Part shown: in pieces, positions 1 to 9,244 of the stretch | How positions within the stretch are numbered: position 1 is the stretch's first letter | How the letters are laid out: each line of letters starts with the position of its first letter | Source of the DNA: Anaerolineae bacterium | GTDB lineage: Bacteria > Chloroflexota > Anaerolineae > Anaerolineales > Villigracilaceae | Direction of reading: 5' to 3' | NCBI GenBank assembly: GCA_018648685.1 | Contig: JABGQT010000123.1 | Location: 25,472 to 89,471 of the forward strand | Length of the DNA stretch: 64,000 nucleotides | Translations under genes and position numbers: made by a program | Notes under the pieces: model-generated | Told to the model about the DNA's origin: nothing | The model's input: the letters and a program-made list of their open reading frames with translations, nothing else | The model's database searches: none

Positions 1-2353
1 AGTCGTCGGGGTTTTCTTGCGCGGCGAGCAGGGTGGCGGTGTCGACGATATTGAACTGGATATGATGCCCGCCGAGGGTGAAATAGCTGCGGATGAGATG
101 CCCGAGCTTTTTGATGTCTTCATCGCGTTTGAGCAGGCTGGGCAGAAAACGCTGATTGAGCAAGGTGCCACCTGATTTTGTATGATCGATCTTGCTGAGC
201 GATTTAACGACAGCAGAGGGGCCATTTGTATCTGCGCCATGAGAGGGAGATGTGCCATCAGAAATGGATTTTCCTGCCAAACGACCATTTGGGGTTGCGC
301 CCATAACTTTGCCAAAATAAACGTGACAAGTCGTAGAAAGCATATTTAGATGATAGCTTTCACTCTTGATATTTGGCTGCCCGTCGATAAGATCGAAAAG
401 GTCTTCGTAAATGCGAAGGGCGATATCATCGGCATAATCATCATCGTTACCAAAAAACGGAGTGCGATTCATAATGGTTTGGCGCATTAACTCTTCGCCT
501 TCAAAGTTTTTTTCCACGGCATCTAGAACTTGCTCCATAGAGAAAGTATTATCTTCAATGACATGTTTTTTCAAGGCGGTCAAACTATCTGTTATTGTGC
601 CGAGACCGCAACACTGAATATAGCTGGTGTTGTAGCGTGGGCCGCCATCATAATAATCTTTGCCCGAAGCGATACAATCATCGATGACGACCGAAAGGAA
701 AGGCGCGGGCGCATATTTGGCGAACATGCGGTCAATATAATTGCTCACGCGGATCTTTTGGTCAATCACGAAAGAAAGTTGCTTACGAAAAGCGGCATAG
801 AGTTCTTCGAAGCTTTTGAAATCGCGCGGATCACCTGTTTGGGTTCCGGCAACTTTTCCGGTAACGGGATCAAGCCCATTATTAAGGGTGACTTCGAGAA
901 TTTTCGGGACGTTGAGATAGCCGGTCAGCAGGTAGGCTTCCTTACCGAAGGCACCCACTTCGATACATCCACTACATCCGCCTTCACGGGCATCTTCGAG
1001 CGTTTTCCCTTGGCGCAGCATCTCGAGAATATAAACATCGGGATTAAAAATGGATGGGTAGCCATGCCCCTGACGAATAACGTGCGCCGCCGCGTGGACA
1101 AATCTGTCTGGCGTTTTGGCGCTGACGTGTACCGAGTTGCCGGGCTGCAAAATATGCAATTCTTCGACCACGTCGAGCATGATATACGAAACTTCGCTTG
1201 TGCCATCCGAGCCATCGCGCTTCACGCCGCCCAAGTTGATATTCGTAAAATCGTTATACGTGCCGCTCTCACGCGCCGTAATGCCCACTTTTGGCGGCGC
1301 GGGGTGATTGTTGACCTTGATCCAGAAACAGGAAAGCAGCTCTTTGGCTTCGTCGCGCGTGAGCGTACCTGCGGCTATTTCCTTTTTGTAGAATGGAGCG
1401 AGATGTTGGTCAAAATGTCCGGGATTCATGGCGTCCCAGCCGTTTAATTCGGTGATGGTTCCCAAGTGGACGAACCAGTACATTTGAATTGCTTCCCATA
1501 GTGAACGGGGTGCGCTGCCCGGAACGTGTCGGCATACCTCGGCAATCTTAAGAAGCTCAACTCGGCGTTGGAGATCATCTTCCTGCGCTGCTAGTTCTTC
1601 CGCTAAATCTGCATGACGTTCGGCAAAGACGATCACGGCATCGCAAGAGATCGCCATCGCCTTCCACTCTTCGGCTTTGTCGGTCGCTTCGGGATCATTC
1701 AAATAATCGAGCGCGGCGATGTTCTCTTCGATCTCGCGCTTAAAATCGAGCATCCCTTTTTGATAAATTTTGCCATCGAGCGCGGTATGACCAGGCGCAC
1801 GCTGCTCCATAAATTCGGTAAAAAGCCCCGCCTGATAGGCCGCTTTCCATTCTTCAGGAACATGATTGAAAATCCGCTCACGCTGGGTTTTTCCTTCCCA
1901 ATATGGGATCACTTCTCGCGCGTATATATCAATATCTTCTTGCGTCGTGTAATAAGGCTGCATATCGCGCGTGTTGAGCACATGAAAATCTTCCACGCTG
2001 TGGCAGGTCAGTTCAGGGAAAGTCGGCACAGCTTTCGGCTTCGGACCACGTTCTCCAACGATAAGTTCGTCATCGCCGACGTAGAGCGTTTTCTTCTGGC
2101 AATGATCGAGAAAATTCATCGCCCGCAAAACGGGAATGGAGTATTTGCCATAATTCTCTTTATAAAAAGCGGTCTCGTGCAAAGCGCGCTCAATGGAGAT
2201 GGTCGGCTCCATCTCCACGCTCAATTTCCGCAATCGCTGAATGCGCGGATTCATCCCCGGGCCGATCTTATTTTCTAGTGGGGCGTAGAAATTCCCTTCT
2301 GCTAAAGCGGGTCTTTCGGGGACTGGATTTTTAACGTTGACTTTTTCAAACAT
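1..2353 (-). CDS. hypD: Glycyl radical enzyme, PFL/HypD-like (trans-4-hydroxy-L-proline dehydratase-like), 3' end truncated by window edge
   Basis: Minus-strand reading frame open from ATG at 2353 (upstream GGAG) to base 1; contains EDAREGGCSGCIEVGAFGKEAYLLTGYLNVPKILEVTLNNG (thiyl Cys loop), MYWFVHLGTITELNGWDAMNPGHFDQHL, TNGPSAVVKSLSKIDHTKSGGTLLNQRF and GGHHIQFNIVD; strong resemblance from memory to C. difficile HypD. Glycyl-radical motif lies outside the window. Confidence 0.85.
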   Translation of the reverse strand, partial: MFEKVNVKNPVPERPALAEGNFYAPLENKIGPGMNPRIQRLRKLSVEMEPTISIERALHETAFYKENYGKYSIPVLRAMNFLDHCQKKTLYVGDDELIVGERGPKPKAVPTFPELTCHSVEDFHVLNTRDMQPYYTTQEDIDIYAREVIPYWEGKTQRERIFNHVPEEWKAAYQAGLFTEFMEQRAPGHTALDGKIYQKGMLDFKREIEENIAALDYLNDPEATDKAEEWKAMAISCDAVIVFAERHADLAEELAAQEDDLQRRVELLKIAEVCRHVPGSAPRSLWEAIQMYWFVHLGTITELNGWDAMNPGHFDQHLAPFYKKEIAAGTLTRDEAKELLSCFWIKVNNHPAPPKVGITARESGTYNDFTNINLGGVKRDGSDGTSEVSYIMLDVVEELHILQPGNSVHVSAKTPDRFVHAAAHVIRQGHGYPSIFNPDVYILEMLRQGKTLEDAREGGCSGCIEVGAFGKEAYLLTGYLNVPKILEVTLNNGLDPVTGKVAGTQTGDPRDFKSFEELYAAFRKQLSFVIDQKIRVSNYIDRMFAKYAPAPFLSVVIDDCIASGKDYYDGGPRYNTSYIQCCGLGTITDSLTALKKHVIEDNTFSMEQVLDAVEKNFEGEELMRQTIMNRTPFFGNDDDYADDIALRIYEDLFDLIDGQPNIKSESYHLNMLSTTCHVYFGKVMGATPNGRLAGKSISDGTSPSHGADTNGPSAVVKSLSKIDHTKSGGTLLNQRFLPSLLKRDEDIKKLGHLIRSYFTLGGHHIQFNIVDTATLLAAQENPDD

Positions 2354-2656
2354 GCTATTCTCCTCTAAGAATAAACTTTGGGGAAATCAAAAGATGTCTT
2401 TGTTGAAAAACAACAAAGTTTTTATTATAAGTAGATTGTCGGTGTTAGGGGGAAGGCTACTTGTAGAGCATTAGGCAGCTAAAGAGACGGCGATAGGTTT
2501 TGCATAAACTTTTGGGAAGAATATTCTTTGCCATCTTTATCTCCTGAAGTATTTGAAATATACAGGAGAAGGGATTGAGAGTCAAGAAATTAAAGGTGTA
2601 GGGATTTGCCTCACGATTTCCACATTTTTGTTAGCGAAGGCGGTTAAATTGTGAGT

Positions 2657-3067
2657 TTAGATTATATTGCCATCTCCTCTGACACCAAACAAATATAAAC
2701 CAAGAGTAATAAAGAAGGTGGTAGCAACTGAGGCCCACAGGGCGAACTGAATGAGACTGTTCCATGATACCCATGTGCCAATCAGGCCGAAATAGCATAG
2801 GCAAAGACAGGCACTACCATTACTGACAATACCTACCAATATTGAACCCATCGCCCTTTTGCCCTTCAGCGATGCCTTTAAACCAAACCAATATTCGACA
2901 CATAAAGAAAGGTACGCAAACCCCAACAAGCGGATAAACATATATGTATCTTGCTGAGGAAAGCCTAAGGTTTTGAGCCAACAGGGAGGCAAAAGAATTA
3001 ATGACGTAGACCAAAAGAGTATCGTTGTTGCAATCTTGAAGACGAACACTTTGGCTAAGTTATTCAA
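2657..3067 (-). CDS. hypothetical membrane protein (about 4 TM)
   Basis: ORF 136 aa with hydrophobic segments. Confidence 0.6.
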   Translation of the reverse strand: MNNLAKVFVFKIATTILFWSTSLILLPPCWLKTLGFPQQDTYMFIRLLGFAYLSLCVEYWFGLKASLKGKRAMGSILVGIVSNGSACLCLCYFGLIGTWVSWNSLIQFALWASVATTFFITLGLYLFGVRGDGNII

Positions 3068-3090
3068 ATGGTTATCCTATTAGCTATAAC

Positions 3091-3121
3091 AAAACCCTCA
3101 TTTATCCTCATTGAGGGTTTT
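3091..3121. terminator. hairpin terminator candidate
   Basis: AAAACCCTCA / TGAGGGTTTT perfect 10-bp inverted repeat just downstream of the 3161-4012 minus gene. Confidence 0.6.
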
Positions 3122-3160
3122 GTTGATGAATTTTTCTTACAAGAGCAATTGGACAGGAAC

Positions 3161-4012
3161 TTATTCACTCGAAGTGCTACCAGCAGGACTTTTTTCGCTA
3201 GCATCACGCAAAAAGAGTGGTTTGCTGGCTGTGAACCAGGCAATGCCAAAAAGTTCCAGCATGATGGTTTCTGCCCAGTATGTTTGGTCTGGAATGATAC
3301 ATACATTGCCTTTGAGAAAAAGTCCCAAGGCAGCAAGCGCTATGATTAGTAAAAGAGAAGACCACCCTGAAAGGTTATAGATGAAGCGTCGCCACTTGAG
3401 CGCATCCGTATACCAGATGCGCGTTTCTCCGCGTGTTTCGATCTTTTCATTCAGCCTGCTTTTAAAAGCCACGAGACAAAAATAGACGGTGCTCAGGAAC
3501 AGGATTGCGGCAAAAACCAAGTGGATCGTAGTAATATGTTTAGAGAAGGCGCTGCTATCTGGTTGCATACCGAAAAGCAAAATCTGGATGCACTCATGTC
3601 CCGCTTCAGTGGGAAAGAGTGCCACGATCCAGGCGGCGCTGCCTGCGATCCAGCTTACGATGTCTTCTTCTCGTTCGCGCTCCCAAATGCGAAATTCGAC
3701 CGCTTTGGGCCCCAGCTTGTGAAAGAACTTTTCCACCTGCCCAGACGTTAGTTTATATCTGTGACCCTTGTAGCTCATCAGGAAAGCCCCAATGACGAAC
3801 AAGGAACCGACAAAAATATCGCGCGGACTTGGGAAATATGGCAAGAAAGGGAACTCTGTGGGGGTATGGTAAGATGCGCTGATGGAGTTTGGAAAGCCCC
3901 ATCCAGCAACGATGACGACTAGCGGGAGGAAGATGGCGATCAATCCAATAAAGCGACGGATAGTGTGGTGGTCGAAAACCATCTCAGACGAATCAACCTT
4001 TGTTTGGTTCAT
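3161..4012 (-). CDS. hypothetical multi-pass membrane protein
   Basis: 283 aa, several hydrophobic segments. Confidence 0.65.
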   Translation of the reverse strand: MNQTKVDSSEMVFDHHTIRRFIGLIAIFLPLVVIVAGWGFPNSISASYHTPTEFPFLPYFPSPRDIFVGSLFVIGAFLMSYKGHRYKLTSGQVEKFFHKLGPKAVEFRIWEREREEDIVSWIAGSAAWIVALFPTEAGHECIQILLFGMQPDSSAFSKHITTIHLVFAAILFLSTVYFCLVAFKSRLNEKIETRGETRIWYTDALKWRRFIYNLSGWSSLLLIIALAALGLFLKGNVCIIPDQTYWAETIMLELFGIAWFTASKPLFLRDASEKSPAGSTSSE

Positions 4013-4120
4013 TATTTTCTCCTTCCCGCAGCGGGTGTATTTACGACACTATTACTATACAGGGAATATTCTGTGATTTCAACAAATTCCCCTTATTTGC
4101 GGAATCCCTGATAAAGTATT

Positions 4121-4696
4121 TTACATAAAACTGCTAGTTGCTTCAGCTGACCCCGGTTGATTTTGGGGCCGAACACGGCAACACAACACGATAATTAAGA
4201 TAAGGGTCATAACAAAAAAGATCAATTTGATTGATGTTGCGGTACTCGCAACCTGTATCCAGGCATCTTGCATTGGGACAGATTCTGTAAAGCGCGATAA
4301 TTGGCCTAGCTGGATAAGGTTTTCTGTCCAGTCGGCGATCACTGTGATCGCAACTGGTGCCATGAGCCACCCATTTGCAAATGGCCGATTGGCCCATGTC
4401 CATGCGAGGAAGAGGCCCGTTAATAACCCCGCGCCATATGCGAAAGGGAAAGCGAGATCAGCCAAAAGAAAGCACCTTTCGGCATCTCGTCCGTCCACTT
4501 CAAGCCACTCCCAAAAATTCATCATATCTGCTTCGTTGTATCCCCAAACTCTGAAATTAAGTGGAATAGATGCCGAGTTGTCTATCTCTGGCAATTTATT
4601 CCGACCCGTCAGGACCATCATTAAGGCCCCAAGGATCAAGAACACTGCCAAAGGAATACCAATTGCAACAATTACTCTGGTAAACACCGGTTTCAT
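4121..4696 (-). CDS. hypothetical membrane protein
   Basis: 191 aa, 4 hydrophobic segments, RBS-like GGAGC upstream. Confidence 0.6.
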   Translation of the reverse strand: MKPVFTRVIVAIGIPLAVFLILGALMMVLTGRNKLPEIDNSASIPLNFRVWGYNEADMMNFWEWLEVDGRDAERCFLLADLAFPFAYGAGLLTGLFLAWTWANRPFANGWLMAPVAITVIADWTENLIQLGQLSRFTESVPMQDAWIQVASTATSIKLIFFVMTLILIIVLCCRVRPQNQPGSAEATSSFM

Positions 4697-4811
4697 TATT
4701 TGCTCCTTCCCTTAAACTGCCTGTCTCTTCGATCTTTATTCTAAACAAAATAGTGCTTATTGTGATTATACATAAAAAAAGCTTTTTTGATGAATAAAAA
4801 ATGTATCTTCC

Positions 4812-5021
4812 TAGGGCAATCGCATCTAATTCAAAATCTATAAGTTTTCTGTGTTTTCGTGCGGGCTAAAGCCACTTTCTCAGTACATAGAAGCCCTTCA
4901 GGCTGAAAGCTGAGTCGGATAAATCCGACTTTCATGCGATGAGGCAGGGATTTATCCCGCACCTATGCTTGAATTTGAGTTTTTTGTTTTTGATGCAGAA
5001 TAATTTAGATGCGATTGCCCT
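4812..5021. mobile_element. MITE-like element with terminal inverted repeats and target-site duplication
   Basis: TAGGGCAATCGCATCTAAT (4812-) and ATTTAGATGCGATTGCCCTA (-5022) inverted ends; flanking direct repeats ATGTATCTTCC (4801-4811) and ATGTATCTCCC (5022-5032); no transposase ORF inside. Confidence 0.75.
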
Positions 5022-5037
5022 ATGTATCTCCCCATTT

Positions 5038-6186
5038 CTACTCACAACTACTCGTCCCCGACTCAGGCTCTTCGGAAGAAGAAGGTGGCGAGATCGTGGG
5101 CCACGTCCCCGCTTCGAACATCTCTACATAAGTCTTCATCTCGTCAAAATCCGCTTGCCAAATAAAAGTAGTGTACTTTCCAACAGGATCATATATTTCT
5201 CCTGACCTAAAGGTATTACGTGGGAAAGAAGAAAAAACGATATTGCTGATCGGCATCTGCGTCCCCAAACAAGCCAATTGGCTGAGTTGCAAGGGTGTCA
5301 AATCGGTCTGTACATTTTCCTGAAAAGAATTGATCATCGCAGGGATTTGGGGAATAACATCCGGGCTTTTGAGCTTTTCTTGCAAGGTGCAGACAACTAG
5401 GTTTTGATAATCCATTCTGTTAAAGACGCTACCCTTCCGGTTGCGTGCCAGTGTTAGTGCTTGTTCGCCAGTAAGATGATTCTCTCCAGCCGGGAAGTAG
5501 AGTCGCTCGCTCTGGTCGTAGGAATAACGCCCATCGATCTCTTCTTCGAGCGTTATATCCAAGCCGCCAAGCGCATCGACTACATCTACAAAAACATCCA
5601 TGCTCACAGCAAGATAGTGATCTACATCCAAACCAAAATTCCTATCGAGTGTCCGAGCCAAAAGCCCCGGCCCCTCGCTGGGATGATCCCAATAATGCAA
5701 ACCAGGGTTTCCCCAATAATAGGCCGTATTCAATTTTTGCTGATTTGTGCCCAAATTATCTCTAACTTCGGGAATTTTCACCCACAGGTCACGCGGAAAA
5801 GCCAAAACCGTCACGCGCTGAGTCTGAAAATCCACACGAATAGCGCGGATAACATCGGAACGCCCATATTTATATTCATCTGAACGCGCATCGCTCCCAA
5901 TGCCCAAAAGCATCATCGTAGGCAGATCTGCGCAAGACAAAAAGGGAGGCACAGGCGTTTCCGTTTCATATCCGAAAGTAGGCAAGGGCGTTCTCGTTTG
6001 ATCAAGAGAATTTGGCACAACAGTCCATGTTGCAGGAAGCTCCCAAGGGGTCGAATTCAGCGCAGGTCCTAAAGGTTTTTGCGACCAATTACGATAAAGG
6101 CCAACGCCTTCGTAAAAAATTCCCAAAGACAAGGCACAAGCGAAAAGGGTCATGATAGCAAGGATGTTTTTTTGTGATTTAGTCAT
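5038..6186 (-). CDS. LytR-CpsA-Psr (LCP) family protein
   Basis: N-terminal TM; GSDARSDEYKYGRSDVIRAIRVDFQTQRVTVLAFPRDLWVKIPE and DALGGLDITLEEEIDG motifs. Confidence 0.85.
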   Translation of the reverse strand: MTKSQKNILAIMTLFACALSLGIFYEGVGLYRNWSQKPLGPALNSTPWELPATWTVVPNSLDQTRTPLPTFGYETETPVPPFLSCADLPTMMLLGIGSDARSDEYKYGRSDVIRAIRVDFQTQRVTVLAFPRDLWVKIPEVRDNLGTNQQKLNTAYYWGNPGLHYWDHPSEGPGLLARTLDRNFGLDVDHYLAVSMDVFVDVVDALGGLDITLEEEIDGRYSYDQSERLYFPAGENHLTGEQALTLARNRKGSVFNRMDYQNLVVCTLQEKLKSPDVIPQIPAMINSFQENVQTDLTPLQLSQLACLGTQMPISNIVFSSFPRNTFRSGEIYDPVGKYTTFIWQADFDEMKTYVEMFEAGTWPTISPPSSSEEPESGTSSCE

Positions 6187-6265
6187 CTGCGTTATTATAC
6201 AACTTTCGTGAGTGAATAAATACTGCTATGAGAGAAAAGTTGTCGTCGTATTTTTTAACACGAAT

Positions 6266-6460
6266 GTGCGCGAATAAGCGAATGCCGCGAATACTTCTTT
6301 GGATCATAAGGCAAAAGAGTTTAAAGGTGACGTAAATGTAGCGAAACACCTTCTAATGTGAGAGTTATCCCGCCCATTTTCGCACAAAATCTACACAAGA
6401 TATTTGTCTTTTTGCTTTTATTTGCGCTATTCGTCAATTCGCGAGCGTTCGCGTTGAGAT
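6266..6460. repeat. intergenic dispersed-type repeat (GCGAAT-rich)
   Basis: ACACGAATGTGCGCGAATAAGCGAATGCCGCGAATAC and, further right, GCGCTATTCGTCAATTCGCGAGCGTTCGCGTT; degenerate, mutually inverted GCGAAT/ATTCGC words. Confidence 0.4.
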
Positions 6461-6558
6461 TTCTAGGTTTCTTTTTAAATTTTCCAACAAGATCTGCGCG
6501 CTCACACAGCTTGCTGTTTTCTCAAAACTTCAAATCTTTTCCCTTATAATCCCTTCTT

Positions 6559-7605
6559 ATGAATACTCTCTTATCAATATTTATTTTCACTCTTGGGCTG
6601 GCACTCATTACCAGCACTTTGTTTTCCGCGCTCTCAACCTTTGTCTTGCCACGCAGCGCTCGCTCTTGGCTCAACCGCATCGTATTTGGTAATCTGCGTC
6701 GTGTTTTTGAAAAGATCATGCGCTTTACCAAACGCTATGAAAGAAAAGAAGCGATCTTCGCCTATTTCGCACCCATTGGCTTGCTGCTTCTTGTCCCTGC
6801 CTGGTATATATTATTGACCATCGGATACGCAGCGATCTACTGGTCATTGGGCGCAGGAGATATTTTTACATCTTTTCGATTAAGCGGATCATCACTCTTA
6901 ACCCTCGGATTTGCAACATCCGACAACATCTTCATCAATCTGCTGATATTTTCCGAAGCCACACTTGGATTGATCTTGGTTGCGCTTCTCATCGCCTACC
7001 TGCCCACAATCTATGCCGCTTTTTCGCGCCGCGAAGAATTTGTCAACTTGCTCGAAGTCCGTGCTGGTAATCCTCCATCCTCTGTTGAGATGCTCCTACG
7101 CTTCAATCGCATTCACGGGCTGAATAAGCTAGATGAATACTGGACTTCTTGGGAAGCCTGGTTCGCACAAGTTGAAGAAAGCCATTCCACCCTTCCAATG
7201 CTGGTCTTCTTTCGCTCCCCACGTGGAGATCAATCCTGGATAACGGCTGGCGGAACTGTTCTGGATGCCGCAGCCTTAACCCTCTCAGCATTAGATCTCC
7301 CCCCTTCTGCTGCTGCATCCTTATGCATTCGCGCAGGATTTCTATCATTTCGGCGCATTGCTGAAAATTTCGTCCTTTCCTTCCCACAAGACCCACATTT
7401 CCCTGAAACACCGATCAGCATTGACGAAAATGAATTTATGGCCGTGCTGGACCGATTGGAAGAAGCAGACATCCCATTAAAAGAAGATCGCGCCCAAGCC
7501 TGGCTAGATTTTGCCGGATGGCGCGTCAATTACGATCATACCCTGATCGCTTTGTCTCGTTTAATTATGGCTCCGCCAAGTTTCTGGTCAAGTGACCGTT
7601 ATTAG
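6559..7605 (+). CDS. membrane protein, ion-channel-like N-terminus plus cytoplasmic domain, function unknown
   Basis: 348 aa; hydrophobic N-terminal half, soluble C-terminal half. Confidence 0.65.
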   Translation: MNTLLSIFIFTLGLALITSTLFSALSTFVLPRSARSWLNRIVFGNLRRVFEKIMRFTKRYERKEAIFAYFAPIGLLLLVPAWYILLTIGYAAIYWSLGAGDIFTSFRLSGSSLLTLGFATSDNIFINLLIFSEATLGLILVALLIAYLPTIYAAFSRREEFVNLLEVRAGNPPSSVEMLLRFNRIHGLNKLDEYWTSWEAWFAQVEESHSTLPMLVFFRSPRGDQSWITAGGTVLDAAALTLSALDLPPSAAASLCIRAGFLSFRRIAENFVLSFPQDPHFPETPISIDENEFMAVLDRLEEADIPLKEDRAQAWLDFAGWRVNYDHTLIALSRLIMAPPSFWSSDRY

Positions 7606-7607
7606 CA

Positions 7608-8276
7608 TTAACGTATCACTTTATATTTAGCCAAGATTCCCCCGTCATCCAACTTTTCCAAATTCAACAGATTTAATTTCTCCCCATCCAAAACCCCTTT
7701 GCCATCAACAAGGGTTGGGGCATTCGCGCCGCCAAAAATAAGAGGTGCAATATAAACCAGAATCTCATTCACCAGCCCAGCCGTGAGAAAGGCAGCATTT
7801 ATTCCACCGCCGCCTTCAACCATCAGATTTTCAATTCCCCATTCTTCTAAAAAAGCCAGCGCGGCGTTCAAATCTACGCGCTTTTTGCCCAACACACAGA
7901 CCACAGCCCCGGCTTCGCGCAAAAGAGCGAGTTGCGTGGCAGAAGTCTGCTCGGTGGTGAAGATGATGACTTTTCCCCTCCCCGCTGTCAGAAAGCGGCT
8001 TTTAGCGGTTAATGTCGCTTTTGAGACGATGCCTACTTTAACGGGATCAGGTTCAAATCCACGCGCGACCCGTTCATCCCGCAGCGTAGCGGATTTTACA
8101 GTCAGGCGCGGATCTTCATCCAACAATGTTCGTCCGCCAACCAAGATCGCATCGCTTTCAGCGCGCAAGCGATCCACTCTTTCCCAATCTGAATCCGATG
8201 AGATTTTTGCACCCTGGCGAGCGACATTGTCAATTTTGCCATCGAGGGTCATCGCAACGTTGATGATGATTTTCAT
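7608..8276 (-). CDS. RibD C-terminal/RIB7-like pyrimidine reductase (dihydrofolate reductase-like fold)
   Basis: [71 protein letters not shown]. Confidence 0.85.
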   Translation of the reverse strand: MKIIINVAMTLDGKIDNVARQGAKISSDSDWERVDRLRAESDAILVGGRTLLDEDPRLTVKSATLRDERVARGFEPDPVKVGIVSKATLTAKSRFLTAGRGKVIIFTTEQTSATQLALLREAGAVVCVLGKKRVDLNAALAFLEEWGIENLMVEGGGGINAAFLTAGLVNEILVYIAPLIFGGANAPTLVDGKGVLDGEKLNLLNLEKLDDGGILAKYKVIR

Positions 8277-9172
8277 GGAATTTTCCCAAAAAAATCGAGT
8301 TGATGGGCGATGTAAACCAGCGTGCCGCTCTCGATTTGGGCGTGGCGCACGCTCGCCCAGGCATCGAGGCGGCGAGATTCAATTTCTCCGTCCAGCCCCC
8401 CATGAACAGTATCTACGATGAAATGCAAAAAATACGCCTCATCGGCGGGATAGCCATTTTCATCGCCGAAGACGACCCAATCTGAGCTTCCTGCTTCGAC
8501 AATTTCACCGCCCGCTTCACGTAAATGACTGAAAAGATGCCGCCCCGCGTGGCTATCGCCAGAAAGCTTTCCATCAATGATGCGCTCATCCATCGTGCGG
8601 TGATAGGCAGCCATGATCTCTTCGTCGTGCGGGATGGCTGGCTCAAAGATGGTCTCACCATCAAAATTGATCGTGAAATAAAAGTGTCCCTGCGGCTTTA
8701 GAAGTTCAAAAAGCTTTGGCAAGGTGGCGGGAATATCTACCAGATCAAGAAAAGCGTGTGCGATAAGCAGATCGTATTTTTCGTCAGCAGCACGACACGC
8801 CAGAAAGTCAAAAAGGTCTTCGGCGAGAAAGGCCACTTTGGTGACTTGACCGTTCTTCCACAAGACAAGCTTTTCACCTTCCCAACTTACAACAAAACTA
8901 TTCTCTTCTGCCCATTTTGGCAGACGCTCGCGGGCTGCGGCGATATTTTCGGATTGTTCATCAAGGAGCGTATAGCGGACGTGCTGAAGAACATGGCGTT
9001 CAAGCAGGCGCTCGATCATCGTCCCGATGCCGCCGCCGATCTCAAGAATTTCGACATCTTCGTAAGTATCAAGGGAGACGGCGAGCGCGTCCCACGCGCG
9101 TTGATTGAGAGCACGGTCGTCAACACTTTTTTTGGAGGCGAGATAACGGGGGAAATTATTATAATTGGACAT
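8273..9172 (-). CDS. class I SAM-dependent methyltransferase
   Basis: [18 protein letters not shown] motif I; start ATG chosen at 9172 ([15 protein letters not shown]) inside the 9211 ORF; 4-bp overlap with downstream gene. Confidence 0.8.
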   Translation of the reverse strand: MSNYNNFPRYLASKKSVDDRALNQRAWDALAVSLDTYEDVEILEIGGGIGTMIERLLERHVLQHVRYTLLDEQSENIAAARERLPKWAEENSFVVSWEGEKLVLWKNGQVTKVAFLAEDLFDFLACRAADEKYDLLIAHAFLDLVDIPATLPKLFELLKPQGHFYFTINFDGETIFEPAIPHDEEIMAAYHRTMDERIIDGKLSGDSHAGRHLFSHLREAGGEIVEAGSSDWVVFGDENGYPADEAYFLHFIVDTVHGGLDGEIESRRLDAWASVRHAQIESGTLVYIAHQLDFFGKIP

Positions 9173-9228
9173 AGTTTTCTTCACAAAATAATAGCCAAAA
9201 CGATTAAACAAAGGATTTTCCTCGTAGT

Positions 9229-9244
9229 AAGGGCTTCAGCCCTT
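9229..9244. repeat. short palindromic repeat overlapping GT stop codon
   Basis: AAGGGCTTCAGCCCTT perfect palindrome; the TGA stop of the glycosyltransferase lies within it. Confidence 0.6.

Noticed and set aside
530-2278. Long plus-strand ORFs 530-1447 (305 aa) and 1613-2278 (221 aa)
   Set aside because: Antisense shadow ORFs of the minus-strand glycyl radical enzyme, whose frame is open throughout and matches a known family.
2398-2418. Hairpin CTTTGTTG-AAAAA-CAACAAAG upstream of the glycyl radical enzyme
   Set aside because: T-run lies on the strand without an upstream gene; could be chance, not called as a terminator.
4227-4715. Plus-strand ORF 162 aa
   Set aside because: Antisense to the 191-aa membrane protein gene; no RBS or family signal.
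7783-8421. Plus-strand ORF of 212 aa
   Set aside because: Antisense to the RIB7-like reductase; Ser/Arg-rich composition typical of shadow frames.
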